DNA of 58,604 nucleotides. Origin: Deltaproteobacteria bacterium. Its GTDB lineage: Bacteria > Myxococcota_A > JAADFL01. Where the stretch lies: NCBI GenBank assembly GCA_013152945.1, contig JAADFL010000121.1, positions 1 to 58,604 on the forward strand. The letters are read 5' to 3'. The position numbers and the translations under genes were made by a program. Numbering within the stretch: position 1 is the first letter of the stretch; each line of letters begins with the position of its first letter. The notes beneath the pieces are model-generated. The model was not told the DNA's origin. It made no database searches and worked only from the letters and a program-made list of their open reading frames with translations. This document shows, in pieces, positions 1 to 8,300 of the stretch.

Positions 1-213
1 TTGCGCCCTGGCTGGTATATTGACATGGTCCAAGTCATAGAAGGCGAACCAAATTAAGACAGGTGATTTTTTACAAAAGGCACAACACCTTTGAATAATT
101 GATAAAATTTACCATGTGACAGATTTTCGAGTTATGTACTTCGACTTTTTTCTCTCCAAAGTGTAATCAAATAACAAAACCCTGGTCTTTCTCTCCAGAA
201 GGAGGATTCGACC
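1..213. other. Left-edge intergenic stretch
   Basis: No coding frame here looks genuine. The only clear signal is a strong ribosome binding site, GAAGGAGG, just before the ATG at 214. The stretch is AT-rich and presumably holds the promoter of the first caspase operon, but no convincing -35/-10 pair was found. Confidence 0.5.
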
Positions 214-2091
214 ATGAAAAAGAAAATTTTTCCAAGTCCTGTAATTTTCGGAACCCTGGTATTGTACCTGTCCATCGGCATTGGCTGCGGTTCGGGTTTC
301 GAGAACGTCAACAATCCATCGGGCAGCACCAAGCTGACAGGCAGAGCCCTCAAAACCGACCGAACCCCGGCAGAGGGCGTATGGGCCTACCTGGTCAAGG
401 ATGGCCAGGCCGTGGCATGGGCCAAGAGCGATGAAAAAGGCAGATTCAAAATCGGGGCTGATATGGCAGGAACGGTGGACATCGTGCTCAACGATTCTGC
501 GGGCAGGGGAGCGCTCAAGACAATGCCGCTATACAATGGTGACAATGATGCCGGTGACATGTTCCTCCAGCCCCTGGAGAGCATCGCCCCTGTCGTGGAC
601 ATGCGGGGAGTGGGATACGAGGAGCGTGTTACAAAGGAAAGAGGCGACTATATCAAGCCGGTGTACAACTCGGATCGCTCAGCAGCCTTTGCAGGACGTA
701 AATTGGGTGGTGAATCAAACTGGCAAATCGTCCGGATAGACTTGCCGTCCGGAACAGAGACCGTGCTGCGGGAAGATGAGAAGATGTACACAAATACAAG
801 CAAGTACCTCCAATTGCTCTCTGACGATGTTTTGTACTACCAGGCTTACAGGACCATCAAGAATGACGACTACCCTGAAGGAATCTTGACGGAACACTCG
901 GTATTCATCGACACTCACACCGGCAAGGAACTTCTTGCCGTGGTTTGGTGGAGGTTCAGGGCAGGTCCGTTCATGTCAGGTGATCGCATTTGTTACCTGG
1001 ACGGACCAGAGCGCCAGTTTGCCTATGACACGATTTTCGGCACTGCATACGAGTATAGGTTACAACCGACATGCCTCGATGTAAGCACAGGCAAGGAAAG
1101 CCGGGGACCGATGATCCAGGGCTGGTGCACAAGCGCCCAGGTCCTTGCCTCGAACAGCAAGAGCACGGCCTTCTTGAAAGTAAGAGACTGCGATGAAGAG
1201 GACCCCGATTGCAATTTCGACAAGCCCTCTCCCATGTACCTGGTCAATTGGTCCGATCTTTCCAACAGGTATATAAGTTCTTTCAATTACTACAGCAGTT
1301 GGGCCGTTGAAACCGCCTGGGACGGTAAAAACCTGTACTACCTCAATAATGACCAGACCGCGGCCCATAATTATGAATTGAGACTCCTCAAGGTGGATAT
1401 TGCCTCCGGTCAAACGGTTCAGGTGGGATCACATATCTTTGATTGCAAGGGAAGCCAGGGAACTACCTGCCCGTACAATATGAAGGTATCTCCCGACCGC
1501 TCCGAACTACTGGTCCCGATGATAGAACGCACCCAGAATGAGTCACACAGTAACGGACTGTACAAGATCGATCTGGCGACCGGCAAGATTGCGGCCATGG
1601 ATACAACATTCACCATTGACGGCAAGGAATACTCCCTGTGCAAAACCGGGAATTACCCGGTTTGCAACCAAAGCTTCGAAACCGACGGATCGGTTTCCAT
1701 CGAAGAGGTCTTTACATCGGATGATGGGGATGGGGGCGCAAGAACCGGAATACGGGCCGTCATAGATACGGACGGCTCGTCCATGGCCCGTGCCTTTCCA
1801 CTGGGAGAAGCCGACTACCATGTCCCGGAAATAATAACCGGACCCCGTAATAAGTTGGAAATGGTTCGCGTGCGTGACCTTGAAACCGGTTTCTTCCAGC
1901 TCCATGCAGGAGACAAGGGTTCGGACCTGGCCTCGATGAACCAGGTTACGTTCATTACGGCGAGCCATTCTTATCCCACGTTTGCGCCGGATGGTGAGCA
2001 CCTGTACTACTTTACACGTGACCCCATATCTGGATACGAGCAGCTCTTTACGGTTTCCCTGAAAGAGCCTGAACGCGACGGGAGTAAATGA
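214..2091 (+). CDS. Beta-propeller (TolB/WD40-like) lipoprotein
   Basis: A predicted envelope lipoprotein of 625 residues. A Lys-rich N-terminus and hydrophobic segment end at Cys25 (IGIGC), a slightly atypical lipobox. Residues about 40-115 resemble a carboxypeptidase-regulatory-like beta-sandwich, with a TGRAL start and a GRFKIGAD core. The remainder is repeated beta-propeller-like blades, for example SPDRSELLVPM and APDGEHLYYFTRD, as in TolB-type folds. A strong GGAGG sits before the ATG. Its stop codon overlaps the start of the sigma-factor gene (ATGA), so it is the first gene of the sigma/anti-sigma/caspase operon and may be its ligand-binding or sensor component. No enzyme motif was seen. 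The fold class is fairly clear; the function is unknown. Confidence 0.85.
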   Translation: MKKKIFPSPVIFGTLVLYLSIGIGCGSGFENVNNPSGSTKLTGRALKTDRTPAEGVWAYLVKDGQAVAWAKSDEKGRFKIGADMAGTVDIVLNDSAGRGALKTMPLYNGDNDAGDMFLQPLESIAPVVDMRGVGYEERVTKERGDYIKPVYNSDRSAAFAGRKLGGESNWQIVRIDLPSGTETVLREDEKMYTNTSKYLQLLSDDVLYYQAYRTIKNDDYPEGILTEHSVFIDTHTGKELLAVVWWRFRAGPFMSGDRICYLDGPERQFAYDTIFGTAYEYRLQPTCLDVSTGKESRGPMIQGWCTSAQVLASNSKSTAFLKVRDCDEEDPDCNFDKPSPMYLVNWSDLSNRYISSFNYYSSWAVETAWDGKNLYYLNNDQTAAHNYELRLLKVDIASGQTVQVGSHIFDCKGSQGTTCPYNMKVSPDRSELLVPMIERTQNESHSNGLYKIDLATGKIAAMDTTFTIDGKEYSLCKTGNYPVCNQSFETDGSVSIEEVFTSDDGDGGARTGIRAVIDTDGSSMARAFPLGEADYHVPEIITGPRNKLEMVRVRDLETGFFQLHAGDKGSDLASMNQVTFITASHSYPTFAPDGEHLYYFTRDPISGYEQLFTVSLKEPERDGSK

Positions 2092-2651
2092 GAGAACTGG
2101 TGGAAGCTGCAAGAGGGGGCGATCGAAGGGCGCAACGAGCGCTCTTCGATCGTTTCCTTAACCCCTTGATGGCTTACTGTATGCTTTCCGCCAACCATGA
2201 CAGGGAGATGGCCATGGACTTGACACAAGAAACCTTCAGCAGGGCATTTCTGAACCTCGGCAAGTTGAAAGAACCTGACCGGTTCAAGGGATGGCTGTTT
2301 TCCATTGCCGCAAACGTCTGCCGCACCCGTGGAGTCCAGGCTAGCCGGCAAAGAAAATTACATGAGAGCTTGGTACTATTGGCGCAGGTTGGCCCGATGG
2401 AAGACGACAAACATATACGTGAGATAAGGGCTGCAACTGTACGAAAAGTGCTGGAATCCGTCCAAGACGAAAAACTAAAGAAAATCGCAATGCTCAAGTA
2501 TACCGAACCCGAGCACACGACAAGGGAAATTGCAAACAAGCTCGGCATACCACACGGTACGGTGACAGTTTCACTGTCCCGGTTCAGGGCCAGGGTAAAG
2601 GCAAGACTGGCCCGGGCGATTTCAGAGGTGGAGGAGGTCCGACATGTCTGA
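2088..2651 (+). CDS. ECF-type RNA polymerase sigma factor (module 1)
   Basis: A 187-residue sigma-70-family protein with only regions 2 and 4, as in ECF sigma factors. Region 2 is at about residues 15-85 and includes DLTQETFSRAFLNLGKL and FKGWLFSIAANVCR. Region 4 is a helix-turn-helix at about 140-180 (TTREIANKLGIPHGTVTVSL). It starts at an ATG overlapping the previous stop (ATGA), and its 3' end overlaps the anti-sigma gene by 8 bp, so translation is probably coupled. It should direct polymerase to a small regulon when released by the neighbouring membrane anti-sigma factor. No promoter consensus can be assigned from this sequence alone. Confidence 0.93.
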   Translation: MRELVEAARGGDRRAQRALFDRFLNPLMAYCMLSANHDREMAMDLTQETFSRAFLNLGKLKEPDRFKGWLFSIAANVCRTRGVQASRQRKLHESLVLLAQVGPMEDDKHIREIRAATVRKVLESVQDEKLKKIAMLKYTEPEHTTREIANKLGIPHGTVTVSLSRFRARVKARLARAISEVEEVRHV

Positions 2652-3480
2652 AACAATCGAAATATGTCCCATAGGGACCAGGGAGCGCCTCTTCAAGTTG
2701 TTGAGACATGAATTGCCCGAGGAGGAACAAAGAAGGCTGTCATCCCATCTCGAGGAACCTTGCGAAACCTGTCTGTCTTTGTTGGAGGAGATTGACGAAG
2801 ATGAACTTCTCGATCAGGGTGCTGGTCCAAGGGCGGCGTTGACGGGTAAAGAAGCGGATTCGATGTTCAATCGCGTGACAGGCCGGGACCATGAAAACAA
2901 TATCAGGGAAATGCATCTGTCCAAGACATTTACTCTGCGCATTCTCAAAACGGCATTGCCGCTGGCTGCCGCCGCTGTCTTGTTGCTTGCCTTCGGCCTT
3001 ATCCATGATTGGAACGGCAAAAAAGGATCGAGACATGAATCGTACATCGGGCTCAAGGGCGGCAAAGGCCCGGAATTCCTTGCTGCTCCCGTATTAAAGG
3101 GATTCGTGGGCAAGCTCGAGGACGGCCGGCCAAAACTGGTTCGGCGGCTCCTGCCCGGGGATATCTTGACAAAGGGCGAGTTGGTGCTCCTCAAATATCG
3201 GATTTCAGCGCCATCTTTCATATATCTCATTTTTGAAGCCAAGGGTGAGAGCAGGATAATATTTTCCACCAGCACAAAGGTCCCGGCCGGAGAACATGAA
3301 TTGGCTGCCAACGGCCGGACACTTGCCGTTGATCCGTCACAGCTCGGCGACACGTTTAGACTGACATTGGTTGCATCAAGCGTGCGAGTGCAAGACATCG
3401 GAATGAAACACGGCACAAGCGGAATTTGTCCGGGTTGTGCGGCGGCAAGTATACTGATCCACTCGGAGGCGGACAGGTGA
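2644..3480 (+). CDS. Membrane anti-sigma factor with periplasmic DUF4384-like domain (module 1)
   Basis: A 278-residue predicted single-pass inner-membrane protein. The cytoplasmic part holds a zinc-binding-type motif His35-x4-Cys40-x2-Cys43, close to the HxxxCxxC of zinc-finger anti-sigma domains but with one extra residue. A transmembrane helix covers about 99-120 (LPLAAAAVLLLAFGLI). The periplasmic part from about 150 has a LLPGDILTKGELVLLKY core resembling DUF4384-type beta domains. Position directly after the ECF gene, with an 8 bp overlap, supports the anti-sigma role. Its stop overlaps the GTG start of the caspase gene (GTGA). What releases the sigma factor is unknown; the downstream caspase is an obvious candidate, by inference only. 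Confidence 0.82.
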   Translation: MSETIEICPIGTRERLFKLLRHELPEEEQRRLSSHLEEPCETCLSLLEEIDEDELLDQGAGPRAALTGKEADSMFNRVTGRDHENNIREMHLSKTFTLRILKTALPLAAAAVLLLAFGLIHDWNGKKGSRHESYIGLKGGKGPEFLAAPVLKGFVGKLEDGRPKLVRRLLPGDILTKGELVLLKYRISAPSFIYLIFEAKGESRIIFSTSTKVPAGEHELAANGRTLAVDPSQLGDTFRLTLVASSVRVQDIGMKHGTSGICPGCAAASILIHSEADR

Positions 3481-5153
3481 GTAATCGAAAAAGATATTTG
3501 TTGTTTCTTGCTATATGCAGCCCTGCACTCTTTATTGGAGGCTGCCTCGCACATTCAGGGATCAAGGGGCCGGCCCTGGTGGATTTTGCTCCTGCGGGGT
3601 TCATGGATAAAACAAGCAAGCCGAAACGAATGGCATTGGTGGTAGGTATAGATTCGTTCGAAGACAAGCATTTCAATAGTCTCAAATACGCGGTTGAAGA
3701 TGCAGAGGCTCTGGGTGCCAAGCTCAAAAAAAGTTTTGATTTGGTGCGTGTACTGGATACGCCCGGACAAACCCGCCGGGCATCCATACTCGAGGCGATT
3801 GCCGATATCGGCGAACAGGCGAATGATGCACGTGACACCGTGCTGTTCTACTTTTCTACACATGGGTCACTCGGCCGCAAGCCCGGCGGTTCACTGGAAC
3901 GTTTCCTGGTGGCCGCAGACACGCGAATGAACCTGCTGGCGCAAACAGGCATACCCGTAGACGGTCTCCTGCGTGTGGTGGACAATATACCGGCCAAGCG
4001 AAAGCTGGTGGTCCTTGCAAGCTGTCACAGCGGGCAAGGAAAATCCCGGGTTGACGATGACCTGGCCAAGGCCCTGGCCTCGCTCAAATCCGGTTCAACC
4101 CTTCCGCCGCTGGAAGACGTGAGCGAGGCAACCATAATCCTGACGGCATCGGCATTCGGCGAGACAGCGCGGGAGAGCGAAAAACTGGGGCATGACATAT
4201 ATACATATTTTTTCCTGCAAGCACTCGATCCGGCAATAGGAGATCGTGACGGTAACGGCGCGGTGACCGCGTCCGAGGCACATGACTATGCAAGAAAGAA
4301 AACCTACGAGTACACACACGGCATGCAAAGACCTACCGCGGAAAGCTCCATACTGGGACGCGATCCCATTGTGCTCACGGGTGACCCGGACAGGCCGGGC
4401 AGACCGGTCTTGTTTTCTTATGCGCCTTCTGCAGAAGGTCTCGAGGTCGATGTCGATGGAACCGCCAAGGGACTTCTGCCGGGAGGAATAGTCGTTCCCG
4501 AGGGAAAACACGAACTGGCATTGGTAGAAGCAAGGGGCGGTAAAACCCTGTTCAAAGGAGAAATATCTTTAAAACAGGGTGATACAGTGGAACTTACCAG
4601 GTTGCTGCCGCCTCCAGCAGACATTGCGCTCATGGCAGGCGGGTCGTTCGAATGGCCCCTGCTTGCTACCACGCGGGGAGAATACTTGCCGTACACTTTC
4701 GGCGCAAACCTCGGCGTACGAATGCATAACTGGCCCAATCGTGGATTCGTTCTGATGCTGAATGGGAACTATCATGGCGGTAAGGGAAGATCCTCGGGCC
4801 TTGGTGAAACCCTGCCCTTTGAATTCGATGCAGTAGGATTCGACATAGGCCTCGGCTATTCGTGGAGTATGCCCCATGATTTGTACATCTCGCCCGGCCT
4901 GTCGGTTGGAACAGAGTGGAATTTCAGAAAATTCGACACAGGCAGGTTCAGTAAACAGGAATCCATGTGGGGATTCAAATTCGGCGCGGAACTGGCTATT
5001 GAATGGGAACCTGTAAGCGGCCTGCTGTTTGTTCCAAAATTACTGGGAGGGGGAATGGTTGCCGGCCTGGGAAACGACATGGGTCCACATCCATTTATAG
5101 GCCTTGCTTTTTCTGTGGGCGGAAAGTTTCCCATGGGCCATGGATTGCAATAG
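3477..5153 (+). CDS. Lipid-anchored caspase-fold protein with C-terminal beta-barrel (module 1)
   Basis: A 558-residue protein. The GTG at 3477, overlapping the anti-sigma stop, is preferred because it places a signal peptide with lipobox LFIGGC (Cys23) at the N-terminus; upstream in-frame codons would bury it. Residues about 50-300 form a C14 caspase/metacaspase domain: RMALVVGIDSF strand, candidate catalytic His129 in FYFSTHGS and Cys183 in LASCHSGQ. An EF-hand-like loop, DRDGNGAVTASE, covers 256-267. A PEGA-like beta domain (about 310-375) follows, and the last 175 residues alternate aromatic and glycine-rich strands like a small outer-membrane barrel. The motif before Cys is ASC rather than the usual DAC. 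A protease domain facing the periplasm or cell surface is likely; substrate unknown. Confidence 0.85.
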   Translation: MSNRKRYLLFLAICSPALFIGGCLAHSGIKGPALVDFAPAGFMDKTSKPKRMALVVGIDSFEDKHFNSLKYAVEDAEALGAKLKKSFDLVRVLDTPGQTRRASILEAIADIGEQANDARDTVLFYFSTHGSLGRKPGGSLERFLVAADTRMNLLAQTGIPVDGLLRVVDNIPAKRKLVVLASCHSGQGKSRVDDDLAKALASLKSGSTLPPLEDVSEATIILTASAFGETARESEKLGHDIYTYFFLQALDPAIGDRDGNGAVTASEAHDYARKKTYEYTHGMQRPTAESSILGRDPIVLTGDPDRPGRPVLFSYAPSAEGLEVDVDGTAKGLLPGGIVVPEGKHELALVEARGGKTLFKGEISLKQGDTVELTRLLPPPADIALMAGGSFEWPLLATTRGEYLPYTFGANLGVRMHNWPNRGFVLMLNGNYHGGKGRSSGLGETLPFEFDAVGFDIGLGYSWSMPHDLYISPGLSVGTEWNFRKFDTGRFSKQESMWGFKFGAELAIEWEPVSGLLFVPKLLGGGMVAGLGNDMGPHPFIGLAFSVGGKFPMGHGLQ

Positions 5154-5196
5154 ATATTCCTTTACTGTTTGCCAGGTCCGTAACAAGCACGGTCCG

Positions 5197-5224
5197 AAGT
5201 AATTCACCCCGGGGAAAATTACTT
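5197..5224. terminator. Possible bidirectional hairpin between convergent genes
   Basis: The arms AAGTAATTCACCCC and GGGGAAAATTACTT pair at 12 of 14 positions and lie between the ends of the caspase gene and the convergent giant lipoprotein gene. The U tract is weak, so termination is plausible rather than certain. Confidence 0.4.
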
Positions 5225-5344
5225 TGTTGATCATCGGTAATGTGCAAACGAGACGGGCAACCAGGAACAATGCAACGAATTCACTAATGAATTCTCAAAA
5301 AAGACAAAGAAAGCTGACAAAGAAGGCTGAAATATTACAGAAAC

Positions 5345-8300
5345 CTATTGGTTCAGCTCCATGTAGAAATAGTCCCACCCTCCGAGCCTGCCGTCGAGCC
5401 AGTACAGGATTCCGTCTCCTACAAGAGGCTTGCCTTGGTAGAACTGGTTCCTTGTCACCCTGTCCAGTTTGGGCGCTGAGCCGTCTTTGGGTATGGTTAC
5501 AAGCATTACCTCCCTGTTACCACTAATTGATGTTTCAAAAGCCAGGTAAGGAAACTTGAACGATGGGCCGGCTATCCATTCTTCGCTTTTGAAGATCTCT
5601 GTCTTGACCGTACTCGAAAGATCCTCGAGTATCAACGAATAGACATATTTTTCGTCCGGCAGGCCACGGTTTTCAACCTTGTGTTCGACCCAGCATGCGT
5701 AATTATCACTCAGGGCCACGGTTCTTTCATCCGGTCCGAACGAGTCGGCATCCCACTTGTTGTATTTGTCCAACAACAGGGGAGGTGGACCCTTGTCAAA
5801 GTCGTACAGGTAGAAAGAGATAGGTTGTTTTTCATTCGAACCTTCATCCCGTAAGCCGAAGAGCAGTCGATCTCCATCCAAATCGAGCCCTTCTCCTTCT
5901 ATCTGGATGGTTCCGTTCTGATTGTCCTGTATGGTTTGAGGAGGTGATGCGAGATCAACATCCCGGCAATAGAGCCCCCATGGAGGCATGCCCCCGCCTG
6001 CCTGCAAGTGAAAGTCCTGCCAGCATATACGTTGGTGGTCCAGTGCGCAGTCAGGAACAACGGTGTCGGGATCATTTACTTTGACTGTAGTGCCGGTTTG
6101 TCGATCCAATAGGAACAGGTCCACTCTGGAACCTTGAACCTGCTGGTACGCCATGTGCGTATCCGTAAGTCCGCAAACCCTGACATTGGACTGCACTTTT
6201 ATGCTTTGAATTATTGAACGAGTCTTGTAGTTGTAACCCGTTATTCCCTGGAAGCCGGGCCTGGAATCCGCAAACGCGATTTCCCGGCCATTGACAGCGC
6301 CCCATGCCTGACTCCCTTCCAGGGGCAACAGCCAGGCGCGCTGGGCCACTTCATTTAACTCGAGGCTCTTTGTTTTTCCGTGTGAGCGTCTATACGCCAC
6401 GAACCTGCCGGAAACAGCCGGCTCTTTCTCTCCATCGATGTCCGAGGTAATGTCCCTGTTGCTCCCTGAAGAAAAGTCATGGAGAATAATGCTCGGGTTT
6501 CCGTTTGAATAATCCTCGTACACCAGGAGGCCGTCGCGTAATCTCGGGCTGTTCTGCTCCATTGTAGTACCTTCGTCATAGTTCACGGGTCCCAGGCTTT
6601 GATCAGAATCGAGGTCGTACGCCATGATCATAGGAAATACGGTATCTCCGCCTGACCAGGCAACATAACGGCCGTCGGTACTTACATGGAAGTTGTCCAT
6701 CATCAATCCTGCAGGATCGGCTATGACTTTTTTGGCCGCAGTGCCGGTATTGTATGAATATAGTGTATCATCTATGGCATATGCAAGGATGCCGTTCCAG
6801 ATGTCCAGTGACCGGCAGGAACTTTCGGAATCTCCATTATCAACCAGTTCTACATCAGCCGCACCCTTGTGCCAGATATATATATTCGCGCCGTCGTTTT
6901 GTAGGCAAAATGCAGCCACTTGGCCATCCCATGCAAATGACCTGATATCACCGCCTGTGGAGGGAGCAGGAAGCACGGTAACACCTGTTTGAAAATCAAA
7001 TAGGTAGAGCCAATCGCGTATCCACATCAGGGAGTTGGCGGCAAGCCTTATTCCCCAAATGATTCCATTTCCGGCAAATCCCATTTGATCCACTTTTTGA
7101 ACCTGGTCGGTAAAAAGGTCCTGAATGTATATATCGCTTGACCATTCTTTCTGGGTGCTATCAAAAATGTTTTGAGTATAAGCAAAGTACCTTCCCCAAA
7201 CATCGAAGTTATCATCCACGTTGTCATTTCGTTCGTTCATGACTTCAGTAGAAGACTCGTCTATCTTGGAAACCGACGTGCTGCTTACATTGCCTGCTTC
7301 GTCGACAGCCCTGAACAGGAATATGTTTTCCTTGTCCTGATCAAGTTGTACAGGAAAACTGTTATCCTGTCCCGGTGTTATTTCATGGAAAGTCCCCTCT
7401 TGTCCCACTGCGAGTTCATAGTGAAGCCGGTTGGTGTCTGTGCTTGGTTTTGCCAAGAGCAGGTACGCGGTATCGGCATTCACGGTGCCTTCGGGAGGCA
7501 ATAACGTGGGCGTGGTTGGCGGCGTAGAATCTTCGACAACCGTGATTTCGGCTGCATTGGAAAGATTGCCGGCCAGGTCCTTTGCCCTAAGTCGTATCCT
7601 GTGTTCATTGTCCGGAAGGAGTTGAACCGGGATTTTGAGCGATCCATTTCCCACGCCACTGTTTTGCCAGGGACCGTCGTTTATCTTGATTTCATAGGTG
7701 TCGAAATTCTCATCAATGGAAGGCGAGGCCAGCAGCAGGTCCAGGGAATCCGCGTTTACAACCATCCTGGTATTCATGAAAACCGGGTCGGTAGGAGGAG
7801 TGGAGTCTTCCACCACTACCACACTTTCCTCCGCCCCTGCGTTGCCTGCAGGATCCAGTGCGCGCACACGTATCAGATTTCCCCTGTCCTGCTCCAATTT
7901 GACCGTGAATGGAAAATCCTGCCGGGTGAGTTGGATCCAATTCGCCCCCTGTGTCCTCAACTGGTACACAAGGGCCTGGCCGCTGTTGTCCGTGGAAGGG
8001 GCCAAGAGGGATACATCTATCTGGTCTGCATTGATGATCTGTGCAGGTACGTGTAGCACGGGTGGAGTAGGCGCCTCGGTGTCCAGAATAACCGTGTTGT
8101 CGGATTCGGTGTCGGTGTGATTGCCGGCTCGATCATAGAAACGCACATAAACCTTTTGAGGCGTATCTACTGAAGCCAGGAGGTGAATGACCGTGGGTGA
8201 AAAGGATTGTAAAGGCTCGTTGAAGTCATCATCTGCACTGACGACCATGTAGGTTCCGGACGGATCGTCCACTGAAAGTTCAACCGTGACAGACTCCGAG

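Noticed and set aside
3426-3476. Upstream ATG for the module 1 caspase
   Set aside because: It would place 17 residues before the signal peptide and overlap the anti-sigma gene more deeply; the GTG at 3477 gives a proper lipoprotein signal.
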